Source: Perca fluviatilis (taxonomy: Eukaryota > Chordata > Actinopteri > Perciformes > Percidae). From it: a stretch of 64,000 bases of DNA. Below the pieces are notes generated by a model. That model had not been told where the DNA came from and did not search any database. It saw only the letters and a list, made by a program, of their open reading frames with translations. Location: positions 29,374,383-29,438,382 of the forward strand of contig NC_053119.1 in the NCBI RefSeq assembly GCF_010015445.1, given 5' to 3'. The stretch's first letter is position 1, and each line of letters starts with the position of its first letter. Both the position numbers and the translations under genes were made by a program. Below, piece after piece: positions 1 through 11,612 of this stretch.

Positions 1-77
1 CACCCCTTTCATGTCTTCAGCTGTCCTGTCAAATAAAGGCCTAAAAATGCCCAACAAAATAATCTCAAAAAACAAAA
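1..77 (+). repeat. 3' end of a fish tRNA-derived SINE
   Basis: The sequence matches the 3' part of the SINE seen more completely at 8216-8361 (shared cctttcatgt, cagctgtcctgt and aaataaaggc strings) and ends in an A-rich tail. The promoter head lies outside the window. Confidence 0.7.
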
Positions 78-260
78 TGGCTAGCTGTCTGCTTTTACCC
101 TGCAGAGACTTGAGAAACGGTTAACCATAATCCTCATAAATCAACAAGAGTTTAAAATTCCAACACAAAGGAAACCCAAGGCAACGGATATCAATGAATG
201 AAATCCATTTCTGTCTGCAACGGCGCAATCCCAGAAGTGTAACGTCGAGGATATAAACTA
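78..260 (+). repeat. Family A element, 3' fragment
   Basis: This piece repeats the right half of the family A element described at 6035-6457: ggctagctgtctg, the ccctgcagag core, catcctcataaatc-like block and the terminal aacgtcgaggatat..acta. The left half is missing. Confidence 0.7.
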
Positions 261-510
261 GCTTGTCGATTAACAGTTAATGACCGGTTAACGAGGGTCG
301 GCTGTCAGTCAATATAAAAACTTAAAATTACCATCCCTACAAACATGTGATTCAGGGCGTATCTACGTAGGCTACATTTATGGCTAACTGTGTGAGTGGA
401 GATTAGGCTTGTCCAAAACCAGATACGAAACAGTTATGATGGCATATGCATGCTGCTGCTGTGGAAAAACTTAAGATAGTCTTTGCATGCTAAAAAAATC
501 AGTAATGGTT
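261..510. other. Unassigned sequence
   Basis: I see no gene, repeat copy or strong motif here. The last nine bases (502-510) are the left target duplication of the next element. Confidence 0.5.
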
Positions 511-1494
511 TAGTCTCGCTTTGCCAGACCTACCTCCACAGCGCTGTGGAGGAAGGTCTGGCTAGTCCACACAGCATTCTGGGATGGGAGAAAAACGTGC
601 TTTGGTTTATTGGCATTTTTTCTTTAAACCAATCATAATCATCATGGGCGGTTATAATGCTGCGTTCTATTATTCTCAACGAACCGACTAGGCCCTCAGA
701 TATGGCGTCACTTCCAGACTTCAAATGTTCTGGTATGTTTTGCGCGTCCAGAACACGCCACCCGGAAAGCTGTTGTTGCGGTAGCACTGCCTGAGTACCA
801 GGCGCTGTTAGCAACGCTAGCCACGTTTAGCAACACCCGTTTGAAACAAGTCTTCATTCAATATTGCACTCACAACAAGAGCGATTCCCATACCCACAGG
901 CAGTGATACGGACGCAGTAAGGTATTGCAGTAATACGAGTGATTGAAATCGTCATCTAAACTACCAAAGCGGTCCAAAAACAATGAAAACAATTCATACT
1001 TTCACACAGGGCGCAGCCATCTTGGATTCTTGAATTCTTGCTCGGTGTCCTCTGAGTTCGACCGAGCGAGACAGTTCGCCGTCCGAGTAAAGGGGGCGTG
1101 TCGATGCGTGTTGCTAGGCAATGTCCTGTCTTTCTCGTCGGAACTCTGACACGGATAGCTAATAGAACACACCTTAAGCGCCGCAAGGAGCCCCGGTGCT
1201 GCTGCAAAATAACCTTGGGAAGGACTTTGGGTGGAACATGTGTACGTTCAAAAGTTGTTTTAGCCGAGCAACTGAAAACTCAGATTGGACAGATAGTCTA
1301 GCTAGCTGTCTGGATTTACCCTGCAGAGATCTGAGGAGCACTTAACCATAGTCCTCATAAATCCACCGGAGTTTAAAATGCTAACACAAACAAAACAGAA
1401 GGTAACGGACATCCGGTCGAAAAGAGTGAAATCTGGGGACATTTCCGGCGGCAACGGAGCAATCACGGAAGTGGAACGTCGTGGATATAGACTA
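511..1494 (+). mobile_element. Family A element, long copy with both ends
   Basis: The copy starts TAGTCTCGC and ends ATATAGACTA, a short terminal inverted repeat (TAGTCT/AGACTA). It is flanked by the 9-bp direct repeat gtaatggtt (502-510 and 1495-1503), which looks like a target-site duplication. At 984 bp it is more than twice the 423-bp copy at 6035-6457. The extra sequence, about 645-1190, is absent from the other copies and may be a nested insertion or a less deleted interior. A 9-bp duplication would fit a Mutator-like element, but no transposase is visible, so the superfamily is open. Confidence 0.7.
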
Positions 1495-1503
1495 GTAATG
1501 GTT

Positions 1504-2546
1504 TACCTTTTTTTAAATCCCAAAGATTTTAATTAAAATAACCATAATGTAAACCTCATATGTTTACATTTTAGAAAGACTGCTGAAAGAAACTATCAAT
1601 AAGAGACTTCATCAAGTCACAAAAGCTAGTTGAACAGAGGCAAGCTCAGAGGTGGCATCAGGACTTTACGTTTCTATAAAGACTAGGTGGAGTTCCAGTA
1701 GTCCTGATGAGAGTCACTAGACAATAAGAAATAGATGAATGTCTGGGTCTGGATATAGTAGGAGTTATCCCAGTTCAGAATACACAAAATAAATACTGTG
1801 TTCCAGCACAGCACCATTCCTACATTCAACATTTGTTCTATAATGCAATACATGATCATCAACAACTTGAATCCTTCCCAGTGGGCCTAAACCTGATTTA
1901 ATTGGGGTCGTCCCTGTGTATTGACTTAGAAGAAACTTTTTTCTGTGGAAGTTGCCCACAGAAACATCACCCAGAATTTCTTTACACATAGACTTCCTGT
2001 CTTATTGCTGTGTATATTATTATATCAATAGCTATTCATCTCCACTGCTAGCTTGGGGCCTTTGAATAGTTCAGAGGGGATTTTGTTTTAGCCTGGGGAA
2101 GCACCTTGTCCAAAGGCCTGTATTAAACCAGGCTGATGGGTTGAGCGTAGGGTTGAGGGCAGGGACTCAGAGCTAGCTGAGGTGAAGAGACCAAGGTTAG
2201 CGCTAGGCTTAAAGATGAATACGGCCAGTCTTATTTCTGAGGCGGGCTGAATACAAGGACGCCAGCACAGCACTGCATGGCTAGCAGGTATTGAGGCGGG
2301 CCACGCCACATAATTGGATTGAACGCCGGCCACGGTATTTATGTCACTTCTCGTCTTGTCAATCCCATAACAGGCATGGCAACGGCGTGGGGATCTCCCA
2401 TGGTGACGGGACTTTGCCTTATTCAGATAGAATGGAGAGAAAAGGGCCAAGCCTCATTTAATTCACGTTTAATTCTCACTCAAACCGTTTTAAGGGCTGA
2501 TGTTATTTGCATAACTGGGAAAAAGGGACTCTGCCTTTTCAATGTC

Positions 2547-2548
<2 letters not shown>
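1504..2548. other. Intergenic stretch, nothing recognised
   Basis: Short reading frames on both strands show no family resemblance and no exon-like splice context. I assign nothing here. Confidence 0.5.

Positions 2549-2582
<34 letters not shown>
2549..2582. repeat. (TG)n microsatellite
   Basis: Uninterrupted TG dinucleotides followed by a G-rich stretch. Confidence 0.95.
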
Positions 2583-3190
2583 GGTGGGGGGTGGGGGGTG
2601 GGGGAGAATGGAGAGAACAGGAACAGTGTTGTAATTGAAAGTGTATTGTAGGCTTATATATGCATATGCTGAGGGACAAGCGTTCTCACACGGATCAGCA
2701 GACAGAGAGATTCTGTTGCAGTACACTCATGCGTACTGCTGTTTATCTACAGTTTCAAATCATTTATGTAATGGCATTTCTACACAGCGTGACACAGTTA
2801 CATCTCCCCATTGTTAGATCGCCACATTGAACAAATACAAAACTATTTTGCCACAGAAACACTTCTTATAATAATAATAATATATTTAATGAAAATAGTC
2901 CCTTTTACATTCACAAATTTGGCAACAGTTTTTTGTAAATTCCAAACGCCAGTTCTATGTTCATTGGAAATGCATTAATTTAAAATGCAGTTTCAGAACA
3001 GAGACTGAAGCTTTAACTTCAATAATCTCTCTGGAGAAATTGGTTCTTACATACACAGAAAATAACATCAAAATGAAATATAATAATAAATGGGAAGTAT
3101 CATGGATACCACAAAAAAATTGTGCAGACGTCAAATGCAAGACGCCAAGATGACACTTTAAGAGCAACTAGAGGGGTTAAAGGTTATACG
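2583..3190. other. AT-rich intergenic stretch
   Basis: Nothing recognised apart from a short (AAT)n run near 2871-2885. Confidence 0.5.
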
Positions 3191-3191
3191 A

Positions 3192-3266
<75 letters not shown>
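3191..3266. repeat. (TC)n microsatellite
   Basis: About 76 bp of CT repeats with one early interruption, adjoining a LINE 3' tail. Confidence 0.95.
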
Positions 3267-3270
<4 letters not shown>

Positions 3271-3603
3271 CAATTCAATTCAAATTGTTTTATTGGCATG
3301 AATGTCAGAAATAACAATATTGCCAAAGCATCAAGGATAATAATGTGAGAAGAAATACATACATGCAATTCTCTCTCTCTCTCTTTAAATTTAAATTTTC
3401 AATTTTCAATTTTCAATTTCATGTTGCTTTATTGGCATGACAAAAAAATACATCTGTGTTGCCAAAGCATAACAACAAACATACATATAAACAACAAGGA
3501 GTAAATACATCTGATATAATAATAATACAAGTAAACAAGATAATAATGATATAAATGCAGATACTAAACAAATTCTGTGCATGTCTCTCAAAGAGTACGT
3601 TGA

Positions 3604-3667
<64 letters not shown>

Positions 3668-4058
3668 ATATATATAAAAGAATACAAATAAATAAAATAA
3701 TTGAAAAATTGAAAAATAAAAATGATTATATATACAATTTTCTATTTATTTTGCCTTGTATTGTGGCAGGAGAAGACATATTTAGCTGCTAGCCATGCCG
3801 TGTTTTTATCTTCCACTAATAAAAAATGAAGCTTTTTGTCCTCATTGTAGGTAGTGAAGCCTGGTATATGTTTTTCAAATTTTTGGAAATATTTGGTTCT
3901 TAAGCCTTCATATTTGGGACATGTACATAGGAAATGTAATTCTGTTACAATTTCCTTTCTTTCTCTCCAACCGGTTGAGGCAGATGGCAACCCGCCTAGA
4001 GCCAGGTTCTGTTCTAGGTTCAAGGAAGTTTTCGAGATGGCGCCCAATCACCCCCACA
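3267..4058 (-). mobile_element. LINE 3' end, ORF2 C-terminus and tail (two stacked tails)
   Basis: On the minus strand 3742-4047 translates to a C-terminal zinc-knuckle-like segment (C-x-C-x-K-Y, then an AAKYVFSCH motif) typical of LINE ORF2 ends. It is followed by a 3' UTR with a (TA)n run (3608-3665) and a tail of repeated attgaaa units. The string reading TTGCCAAAGCAT next to ATTGGCATGA occurs twice (3285-3330 and 3430-3470), so two 3' ends are stacked. The clade is not resolved; the coding part is only about 100 codons of a normal ORF2. Confidence 0.6.
3608..3665. repeat. (TA)n microsatellite
   Basis: Pure TA run inside the LINE 3' region. A shorter TA-rich run follows at 4083-4170. Confidence 0.95.
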
Positions 4059-4199
4059 TCGAATTGCCTAAAATATAAATATGTGTGTATATATATATAT
4101 ATATATGTCAACATTTATATATTGTATATAATATATATTATATTATATATTGATATATGTCAAAATGAACATGATAATAACAAGTTAACGCAAATTCCT

Positions 4200-4665
4200 T
4201 TTAACCCCACTCATTCTGCGATTTGGGCTGCTCCGTAGTTTGGGAAATCAGGAAGCATGGAGCTGTAACGCTGTGGACAACCGTAAGGAGCTATGTGATA
4301 ACATCCATTGGATCACCAAACATGCCATTCGCCGTGTGGCTCACCGCAGAGGAGTGAAGTGCAAATGATCCGTGATGCCTTCAGCTACACCAAAATAGAT
4401 AAAGATTCGTCTTTTGAATGGCAAGTTGAGTTTCAAAGCCCGTCCAGATGGTTCTTTCCACAAGACTTAAGTTATTTGTATGTACTGACGATGGTAATTG
4501 AGTTACCACCAGAGTACGCCAAGCCTCAAAATATCCCTTTTACAGCACATTCAGAACAGATAAAAACTAAATAGTGTGACTAATTTGCGATTAATCGCGT
4601 GTTAACTATGGACAATCATGCGATTAATCGCAATTAAATATTTTAGTTGATTGACAGCCCTAATT
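4200..4665 (+). repeat. Probable hAT-type transposon right end
   Basis: The end carries two copies of the near-palindrome GCGATTAATCGC (4588 and 4619 areas) and finishes tgattgacagccct, a sequence frequent at the ends of fish hAT-like repeats. The 88-codon frame at 4308-4574 shows no recognised domain. No target duplication was found, so the left boundary is approximate. Confidence 0.4.
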
Positions 4666-5213
4666 AAAAAACAACCAAATATTTGCCTCCCAAAGCTAAT
4701 GAAATTATTAAAACTCACTTATACATAAATTATTCCCCATCACAAGCTATCCAACAAGCATACGATGAAAGGAAAAACAATAACATATCTAGAAATAATG
4801 ACACATAAATGATAAAAAGGTTATGAATCAAATGAATTGACTCTAAACCAGGATATTCTGAGACTGACGGGGTCTTGACGTTTTGGAAAAATTGTGTGTC
4901 AGCCTAGTCTGGATTGACGACGGTTCGTTTACCTGATAGTTTAAAGTCAACACAAAGAATTGTGTTGACTAAACTCCGGTCGCATCGAGGAAACATTAAC
5001 AGAAACCTCAGAGCAACGTTACACGCTGAAAATGGCAAGTTTTGAAGAAAATTTGGATCTAAAACAAGACAGGCCTGCTTGGTTCTTTCTGGGAATAATT
5101 GTAAACATTTACAAAGAATATGTTTACCGCTTTTACTCTCTAACTGGGACCTATTGGCGGGGATTTGCTATGGACAAAATACACACGGCGACACACTGGT
5201 AAGAGCAACGTGT
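4666..5213. other. Intergenic stretch with one short unrecognised frame
   Basis: A 57-codon frame starts at the ATG near 5033 and includes a hydrophobic FFLGIIVNIY segment. It has no recognised homology and its end runs into a family A fragment. I do not call it a gene. Confidence 0.35.
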
Positions 5214-5430
5214 ATGTCGTGCAACAGAAAACTCAGATTGGACAGATAGTCTAGCTAGCTGTCTGGATTTACCCTGCAGAGATATGAGATAAGGTTAACC
5301 ATAGTCCTCATAAATCCACCGGAGTTTAAAATGCGGATATCCGGATATCCGGCCTAAATGAGTGAAATCCGGCGGAATTTCCGGTGTAAACGGAGCAATC
5401 CCGGAAGTGGAACGTCGAGGATATAGACTA
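5214..5430 (+). repeat. Family A element, 3' fragment
   Basis: The right half of family A is present (acagaaaactcagattgg through aacgtcgaggatatagacta). A doubled ccggatat string near 5335-5350 is specific to this copy. Confidence 0.8.
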
Positions 5431-6034
5431 CCAAGGTACCTGAAGGGAACTGGACCATTCCTGAAAATTGCACCACCATGTCATGCCACTTTTAGTGGCG
5501 AAAAAATAATAATAATCTGAACAATTACAATAGCGTTCCCAGCACCCCTAACTAATACCACACTTCCTAACTCCAGGCTTGCATATCATGTTTTGTTGTT
5601 TTTTAATAAAAAAAATGTGGATTACTGATTATGTTTATAAGCCAATGTCTTTGGAAAAAATATTAGGAGGTCAGACTTTGCTGCAACAAAAAAACAATCC
5701 TCACCTCTAAATCCTCTAAACCTTTCAACACATATGTGCCAAAAATAGAAATTATAATTACCCAAGAGTTTCAAAGGGGTTTCATTTCAATTTAATTCAA
5801 CTCAATGAACCTTATTTATCCGTTAGGAACTACATTTGTGCAGAACATCAGTGCGTGTACAGTTCACATACCCAGTTACACAACACAATATACCACACAC
5901 ATGACATACCACCAGTCCAACAGTGGTCAGTAGGTAAAACTGGCAAAGCACAATACATGAAGAATAGGTAATAAAAACATATATAAATAAATAAACAAAT
6001 AAATAGATCACCTACTCATGAGTCTGATAGATGT
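5431..6034. other. Intergenic stretch, nothing recognised
   Basis: AT-rich sequence without a supported feature. The last nine bases match, 7 of 9, the nine bases after the next element. Confidence 0.5.
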
Positions 6035-6457
6035 TAGTCTCGCATTGCCATACCTCTCTCCACAGTGCTGCAGAGTCCACACAGCATTCCGGGATGGGAG
6101 AAAAATGTGCTCTGGTTTATTGGCATTTCTTTAAACCAATCACAATTGCCAACAGTGCCTCTGCAAAATAGCCTCGGGAAGGAACTTGTTTTGGTGGAAA
6201 TTTGTACTTTCGAAAGTTGTTTTAGTCGTGCATGGGAAAACTCAGATTGGACAGATAGTCTAGCTAGCTCTCTGGATTTACCCTGCAGAGATCTGAGGAG
6301 CACTTAACCATAGTCCTCATGAATCCACCGAAGTGTAGAATGCCAACACAAAGAAAGCAGAAGGTGGCGGACATCTGCCGTAAAATGATGGACATCCGGC
6401 GGAACCTCTGGCGGTACCAGAACAATCCCGTAAATGAAACGTCGTCGATACAGAGTA
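6035..6457 (+). mobile_element. Family A element, complete 423-bp copy
   Basis: This is the reference copy for the family. It starts TAGTCTCGCATTGCC and ends with a diverged form of ATATAGACTA. The flanks gatagatgt and gatgggtgt agree at 7 of 9 positions, consistent with an aged 9-bp target duplication. It contains no transposase and is therefore non-autonomous. Other copies or fragments in this window lie at 78-260, 511-1494, 5214-5430, 15193-15256, 41532-52395 (split by a retrovirus), 56365-56548 and 59398-59755. Confidence 0.75.
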
Positions 6458-8215
6458 GATGGGTGTAGGCACGAAACTCGACATGGCTCTCTTAGTCCTG
6501 AATGTGAGTGACCTGTATCTCTGGCTTGAGGGTAGAAGACTATTTTGGCTGTGCAGTGTGTAAGTGGCGTCTGTGTTCCTTTTAGCTCTTTTATTGTAAA
6601 TACTGATCAGTGGTTCCTGCTTCAGTCTGGTTATATTACTGCTCATTGATATGATTTGATTATATTGGTTTAACATAGGGTAATGGTTACTTTTCACTTC
6701 TGTTTTTGGGCCATAGACACATTGACAGACAATCTAATCTAATCATTGAAAATCATCCTCCCCTCTCTGCCTATATGACTCTCTTTAAACCTGAACCGCC
6801 TTCTACCTACCCCCCACCCTTCTCCACTCCGGAATAATCCCTAGTTCAACCTTTGATTTTAACTTCAACTTTCTCCCCTTGATCCCGCCGTCTGCCTAAG
6901 CAGAGAGAGAGAGAGAGAGGGATAGAGGGAAGAGGGATAAAGTGACTAGTCAGCTTCCTGCTGCTTCTCTCTTTTTGTTCTTTGCTGGCTTTCGGCCCTT
7001 TAGCCTGGCTCTTTGCTCCCTGCACGCACACACACACGCACATCTGATATGCACACTCTACAAATGTATATGCTTGTGTGTGGTTTGATCTGGTTTCCTG
7101 GTGGACTCTATTGTGTCGGGGCAGGAAACGGCTAATCCAGTCAGATCCAACCCAGTCAGAGATCTGATGCTCATATAATCTGACTGGCAGGAGCACTGCT
7201 TTGGTAAATATAAATAAAAATCTATCTGTCACATTTCCAGCAGGGTTGGTTTCTGTTGAGGGTAAGATAGATGTTATTCCTACCTCTGAGTTGAGAAATA
7301 AAAAAAAAAAGCTTTCATGTGAATCAAGTGGAGTGAAAGTGAATGTTAGACCTATACTATAACTCTTGTGTTTGTAGGTCAAGTGAGGCTGTCAGTAAAA
7401 GCTAATTCATGTGCATTCTTAATGTTTACAGTAAAGTCAACAGATAATTGGCATTTCAATACAAAATACTATGATATATTCCATAGCTTTAATGCATTTT
7501 AGCACTGTTTTGTTAACGAATATGTGTTGGATGCAAGTGTATAATGCATATTTGAACCATTTAAAGAATCATTAAAAGGTCATAGTTATCATTTAATAAC
7601 ATTTTCTTTTACAAAATATTAAATAGAACATTGTAAATAAAACAGTAATATGCATAGGTCAATTTTCCTATACTGTAGCCTACATTATTCACTCAAAGAG
7701 GATCATGTTATCTATCGTTGCTGTGAAAACCTTGTATGTCCAAAACCGTTGTTTTTCAGGAAATGAAAAATGGCTAATTTGAAAATATTTCATTGAGCTA
7801 TTTACCTCACATGCAGTCAGATGAAATTGCCTCATCACTGTTTCATTATTTGTAAAAACCCCAAGACAGAGGTAAAGGGTGACCAATAGCATTGATGAAT
7901 GAAAGAAAAAGAAAAAAAAGACTGAATATGGAGATACAAGGTTTCTGCCCGACAGCAATTATGCATTGTAGAGATAAAAGGATCAGTTGATCCATAAAGG
8001 AACAATGGTTATGCTCCTTGCTATAAAAGCAACTATCAAAATGAGCAATGTTTCCTTTGAAATGGATCAACAGGCCTTTTCACAGCAGACATTTTGACTT
8101 TTTATAGCAGGAAAAGCAAAGGTGTTACTTATTCACCTTATGCTGCCCTGCCCACTTTTGATCTTCCAGTTCCAACGCAATTGTATTCGTTCTTCCTGTT
8201 AGCATAGTTACTCCT
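6458..8215. other. Intergenic stretch, nothing recognised
   Basis: The 178-codon minus-strand frame at 6846-7382 is low-complexity and has no recognised domain. A short (GA)n run lies at 6899-6919. No exon is supported. Confidence 0.5.
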
Positions 8216-8361
8216 CAGCGCAGCGGGTGTGGGTTCAACTCCAGCCTGTGGCCCTTTGCTGCATGTCATTCCCCCTCTCTCTCCCCTTTCATGTATTCAG
8301 TTGTCCTGTAAATGAAAGCCTAGGATACCCAAGAAGTAACCTTAAAAAAAAAAAAAAAAAA
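8216..8361 (+). mobile_element. tRNA-derived SINE, 5'-truncated
   Basis: A tRNA-like B box (GGGTTCAACTCC, 8231-8242) is followed by the cctgtggccctttgctgcat body, the same 3' body as at 1-77, and an A-run that grades into (TA)n. The A box is degenerate or missing. Confidence 0.75.
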
Positions 8362-8371
8362 ATATAAATAA

Positions 8372-8436
<65 letters not shown>

Positions 8437-8440
8437 TATA
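8362..8440. repeat. (TA)n microsatellite after a SINE A-tail
   Basis: TA dinucleotides grown from the SINE poly(A) tail. Confidence 0.9.
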
Positions 8441-9550
8441 ATTAGTGGTGATAGCTGACAGTGAGGGGGGATACATACCTTCAGTTAGCACCTGTAGCAA
8501 TTCTAAATCAGCCAACTCATACCCCAGCACCGGGGTTCTGATACATGGGGTCTGATCCCAGACCGCCCCGACTATCCATCGTATCAGCAAAGGTCTTAGC
8601 TGTTTATAGTATTATATAAGTTAATAACCATAACTTACTACATATTGCTACTAACAAATGATTATATTAATATTTTAAGTACTTGTTCATGAACTGGACG
8701 TTCATGAAATGCCAACAGACAGAAATAAGTTTTGATCCAGTTTTATTTTCATTGTTATTCATTTTAAAAACCTTTATTCTATTGTAGGATATTAAAAACC
8801 TGTCAGAGCCCATGTTTAATTCAGTCAAGCTTAGGCCCTCACCAGAGTGTAAAACATCAAACTGCATGAGAAATGGTGGAAAGATGGTGGAAATGCACAA
8901 TAAACAAAAACACTATACATCATTCATCATTACAGTCCTTCAGTTGGTAAAGAACAATGGACTTAATGCTTTGGCAAGATTTTTATGTGCTATTACAATG
9001 GAGGAAGGTTATCACACTATCACATGGTGCAGGTAATGCTCCTAAATGTATTCTGAGATTTCATTTTATAATTCTTTCTTTCTTATAAACTCTTTTCTAG
9101 CAGCAGGAGTGCCTTCCTGGGGAAAAAGACCACAGGGTCTTGTTGTGGGCTGAATGTAAAGTGCATTTTTCACAGTGAAGATATTCAAATGGCTCAAATG
9201 ACTCATTTAAATATCCATTCTGAAAAAAACAAACACTCTTCATGTTACAAGCAAACTGACAGCCTCACAGAAAATCACCATTGATAGTACAAGCAGAGTA
9301 TCGTGCCCATTATCATTAAAGAGAAATTCAAAAAAAAGAAAATGATGAAAACATTTTCATTTCCTGTTTGAAAACTTTGTCAAGCCATTCTTTCTCGTAG
9401 AACAAATGTGCATGGTGACACGCCACACACCAGATTATGGTCATGGTGCCCAGTGTGAGTGCTATTCATTCTACTTCCTATTTCAGCTTTGTTTGATAAT
9501 TTCACATGGACTAAAGTCAGCAGCCCACGCAAAAAAAACCTGTGCGCGTG

Positions 9551-9552
<2 letters not shown>
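8441..9552. other. Intergenic stretch, nothing recognised
   Basis: No coding or repeat signature could be supported. Confidence 0.5.

Positions 9553-9597
<45 letters not shown>
9553..9597. repeat. (CA)n microsatellite
   Basis: Pure CA run preceded by a tgtgcgcgtgcg alternating purine-pyrimidine stretch. Confidence 0.95.
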
Positions 9598-9599
<2 letters not shown>

Positions 9600-9771
9600 A
9601 AATAAAGGAACAGCCGGGAGGATATCCCCGTTTCTTCCATATCAAGGCTCTTTTGAAAGCTTCGTCTCTGAGCTGAATGAGAGGTTCCACTGAAGCCATT
9701 CACCTCAATGATCTGCTCTGATCTACTCACAATCAACCATATCTGTCATACATGGCTAGGTCTGAGACCCA

Positions 9772-9880
9772 GGAGAGAGAGAGAGAGAGAAGGGGGGGGG
9801 GGGGTAGAAAGACAGAAACACAGAAAGAAAAAGAAGGTAAGAAAGAAAGAAAGAAGGAAAGAATAAAAACTGTGTCAACT
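9772..9880. repeat. Purine-rich tract: (GA)n, G-run, (AAAG)n
   Basis: A GAGA run is followed by twelve or more G residues and then AAAG/AAGG repeats. Confidence 0.85.
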
Positions 9881-9883
9881 CAT

Positions 9884-9943
9884 GCAAATCAATATGGTGT
9901 CTAGATGTGTTCATGTGCCACTCACACTCCTCATTCATTCCCT

Positions 9944-10030
<87 letters not shown>

Positions 10031-10071
10031 ACAAATCTAGGTTCAGCCCTGCCTGACCCAATCTGGGATGT

Positions 10072-10156
<85 letters not shown>

Positions 10157-10177
10157 AATAACACACACAAAAACACA

Positions 10178-10243
<66 letters not shown>

Positions 10244-10300
10244 GCAAATCAATATGGAGTCTGGATACGTTCACGTGCCACACACTCTCTCCTCATTCAT

Positions 10301-10340
<40 letters not shown>

Positions 10341-10379
10341 ACATCTAGGTTCAGCCCTGCCTGACCCAATCTGGGATGT

Positions 10380-10472
<93 letters not shown>

Positions 10473-10551
10473 CAAATCAATATGGAGTCTGGATACGTTC
10501 ACGTGCCACACACTCTCTCCTCATTCATTCTCTCTCACAGACACATACACA

Positions 10552-10589
<38 letters not shown>

Positions 10590-10697
10590 CTGTTGGAACG
10601 TAAACAGCGAGTGGTGGGACACAGGAACGGTCTTTAGTTCTGCCTTTTCACAACCAGACAGTAATGGTATCAATTTACCATGGGCATTACCAGCATG

Positions 10698-10761
<64 letters not shown>

Positions 10762-10782
10762 GAGTGATCCCTTAGTTAAAGG
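9884..10782. repeat. Compound CA satellite with higher-order repeats
   Basis: Long CA runs are separated by two alternating unique blocks. Block 1 (gcaaatcaatatgg...) starts at 9884, 10243 and 10471. Block 2 (atctaggttcagccctg...) starts near 10035 and 10343. The copies are nearly identical while the CA lengths differ, so the whole array was amplified as a unit. A last pure CA run lies at about 10699-10760. Confidence 0.9.
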
Positions 10783-11612
10783 GCGATTTCATGGGGGTCT
10801 GTGTTGAGAAAGGAGAGGGAAGCTCATGTGTAAATCCCTGCCTCTCCGGTCCAGGTGCTTCTATGCTCCAATGCTTGTCAAAGTCAAGTGCAACATGTCA
10901 ATGCAAGTATCAAGCTTTACTATTATTTGTTCGTGTTTCCTCCTGACTGAAATTAAATTTGCAGGAAATAAGAACTACAAGCTGTTTAAATGAAAAAGTA
11001 AACCTTATTTATTTTTACCGACTGCCTGTCGCTGTGAATGCAGGTGTTACTGCAGCAGACTGTGCTGTCTGTACCAGGGGTTGATGCCTAGACTGTATAA
11101 TACCCCTTTCCCACTAACCAAAAAAAACAAACACTTACACCCATCTGGCCTATATCAGCTCCAGCTCCAACTGGCAGTGATGGAAACATGACACCCGGGT
11201 AGATACGCACATTTTCTGCCCTTTTCTGGCAAGATGCTGTGATGCGTGTCGGCTCCTGCGGCGGGGAGTGTATGGTGGAGCGAGTGAGAGAGTGACGGTG
11301 AATGCAGAGCGATTGGTTTTTGCAGTTTTGTGCACTGCATCAGAAGAGGTGTAGCAGGAAAAGTTAACACTTTCCAGCACGTTCGTGATGTCGAACGTGA
11401 CACACCAGAAAAAAAACTTGTCTACTGGCAATGGGAAAGCTAAGCTAAGCTAAAACTATTTTTGATTGACAACTATGATCGACTCGCAAATGATCAGGTG
11501 CGTGTATGGGAGGGACTGCGCAGACTCTGGCTCCAAAGTTACAAGATGGCAGCGCCCATATCCGGGATATTTTGGCTTTACTTGTGGGAGGACGAGGAGA
11601 CACATTTATATA
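10783..11612. other. Intergenic stretch, nothing recognised
   Basis: No supported gene. The minus-strand frames at 11150-11431 have no recognised domain. Confidence 0.5.

Noticed and set aside
5033..5206. 57-codon frame with a hydrophobic segment
   Set aside because: No homology, no splice context, and it ends at a repeat fragment.
9905..10754. Long reading frames of Thr-His or Cys-Val repeats
   Set aside because: They are translations of CA/TG microsatellites.
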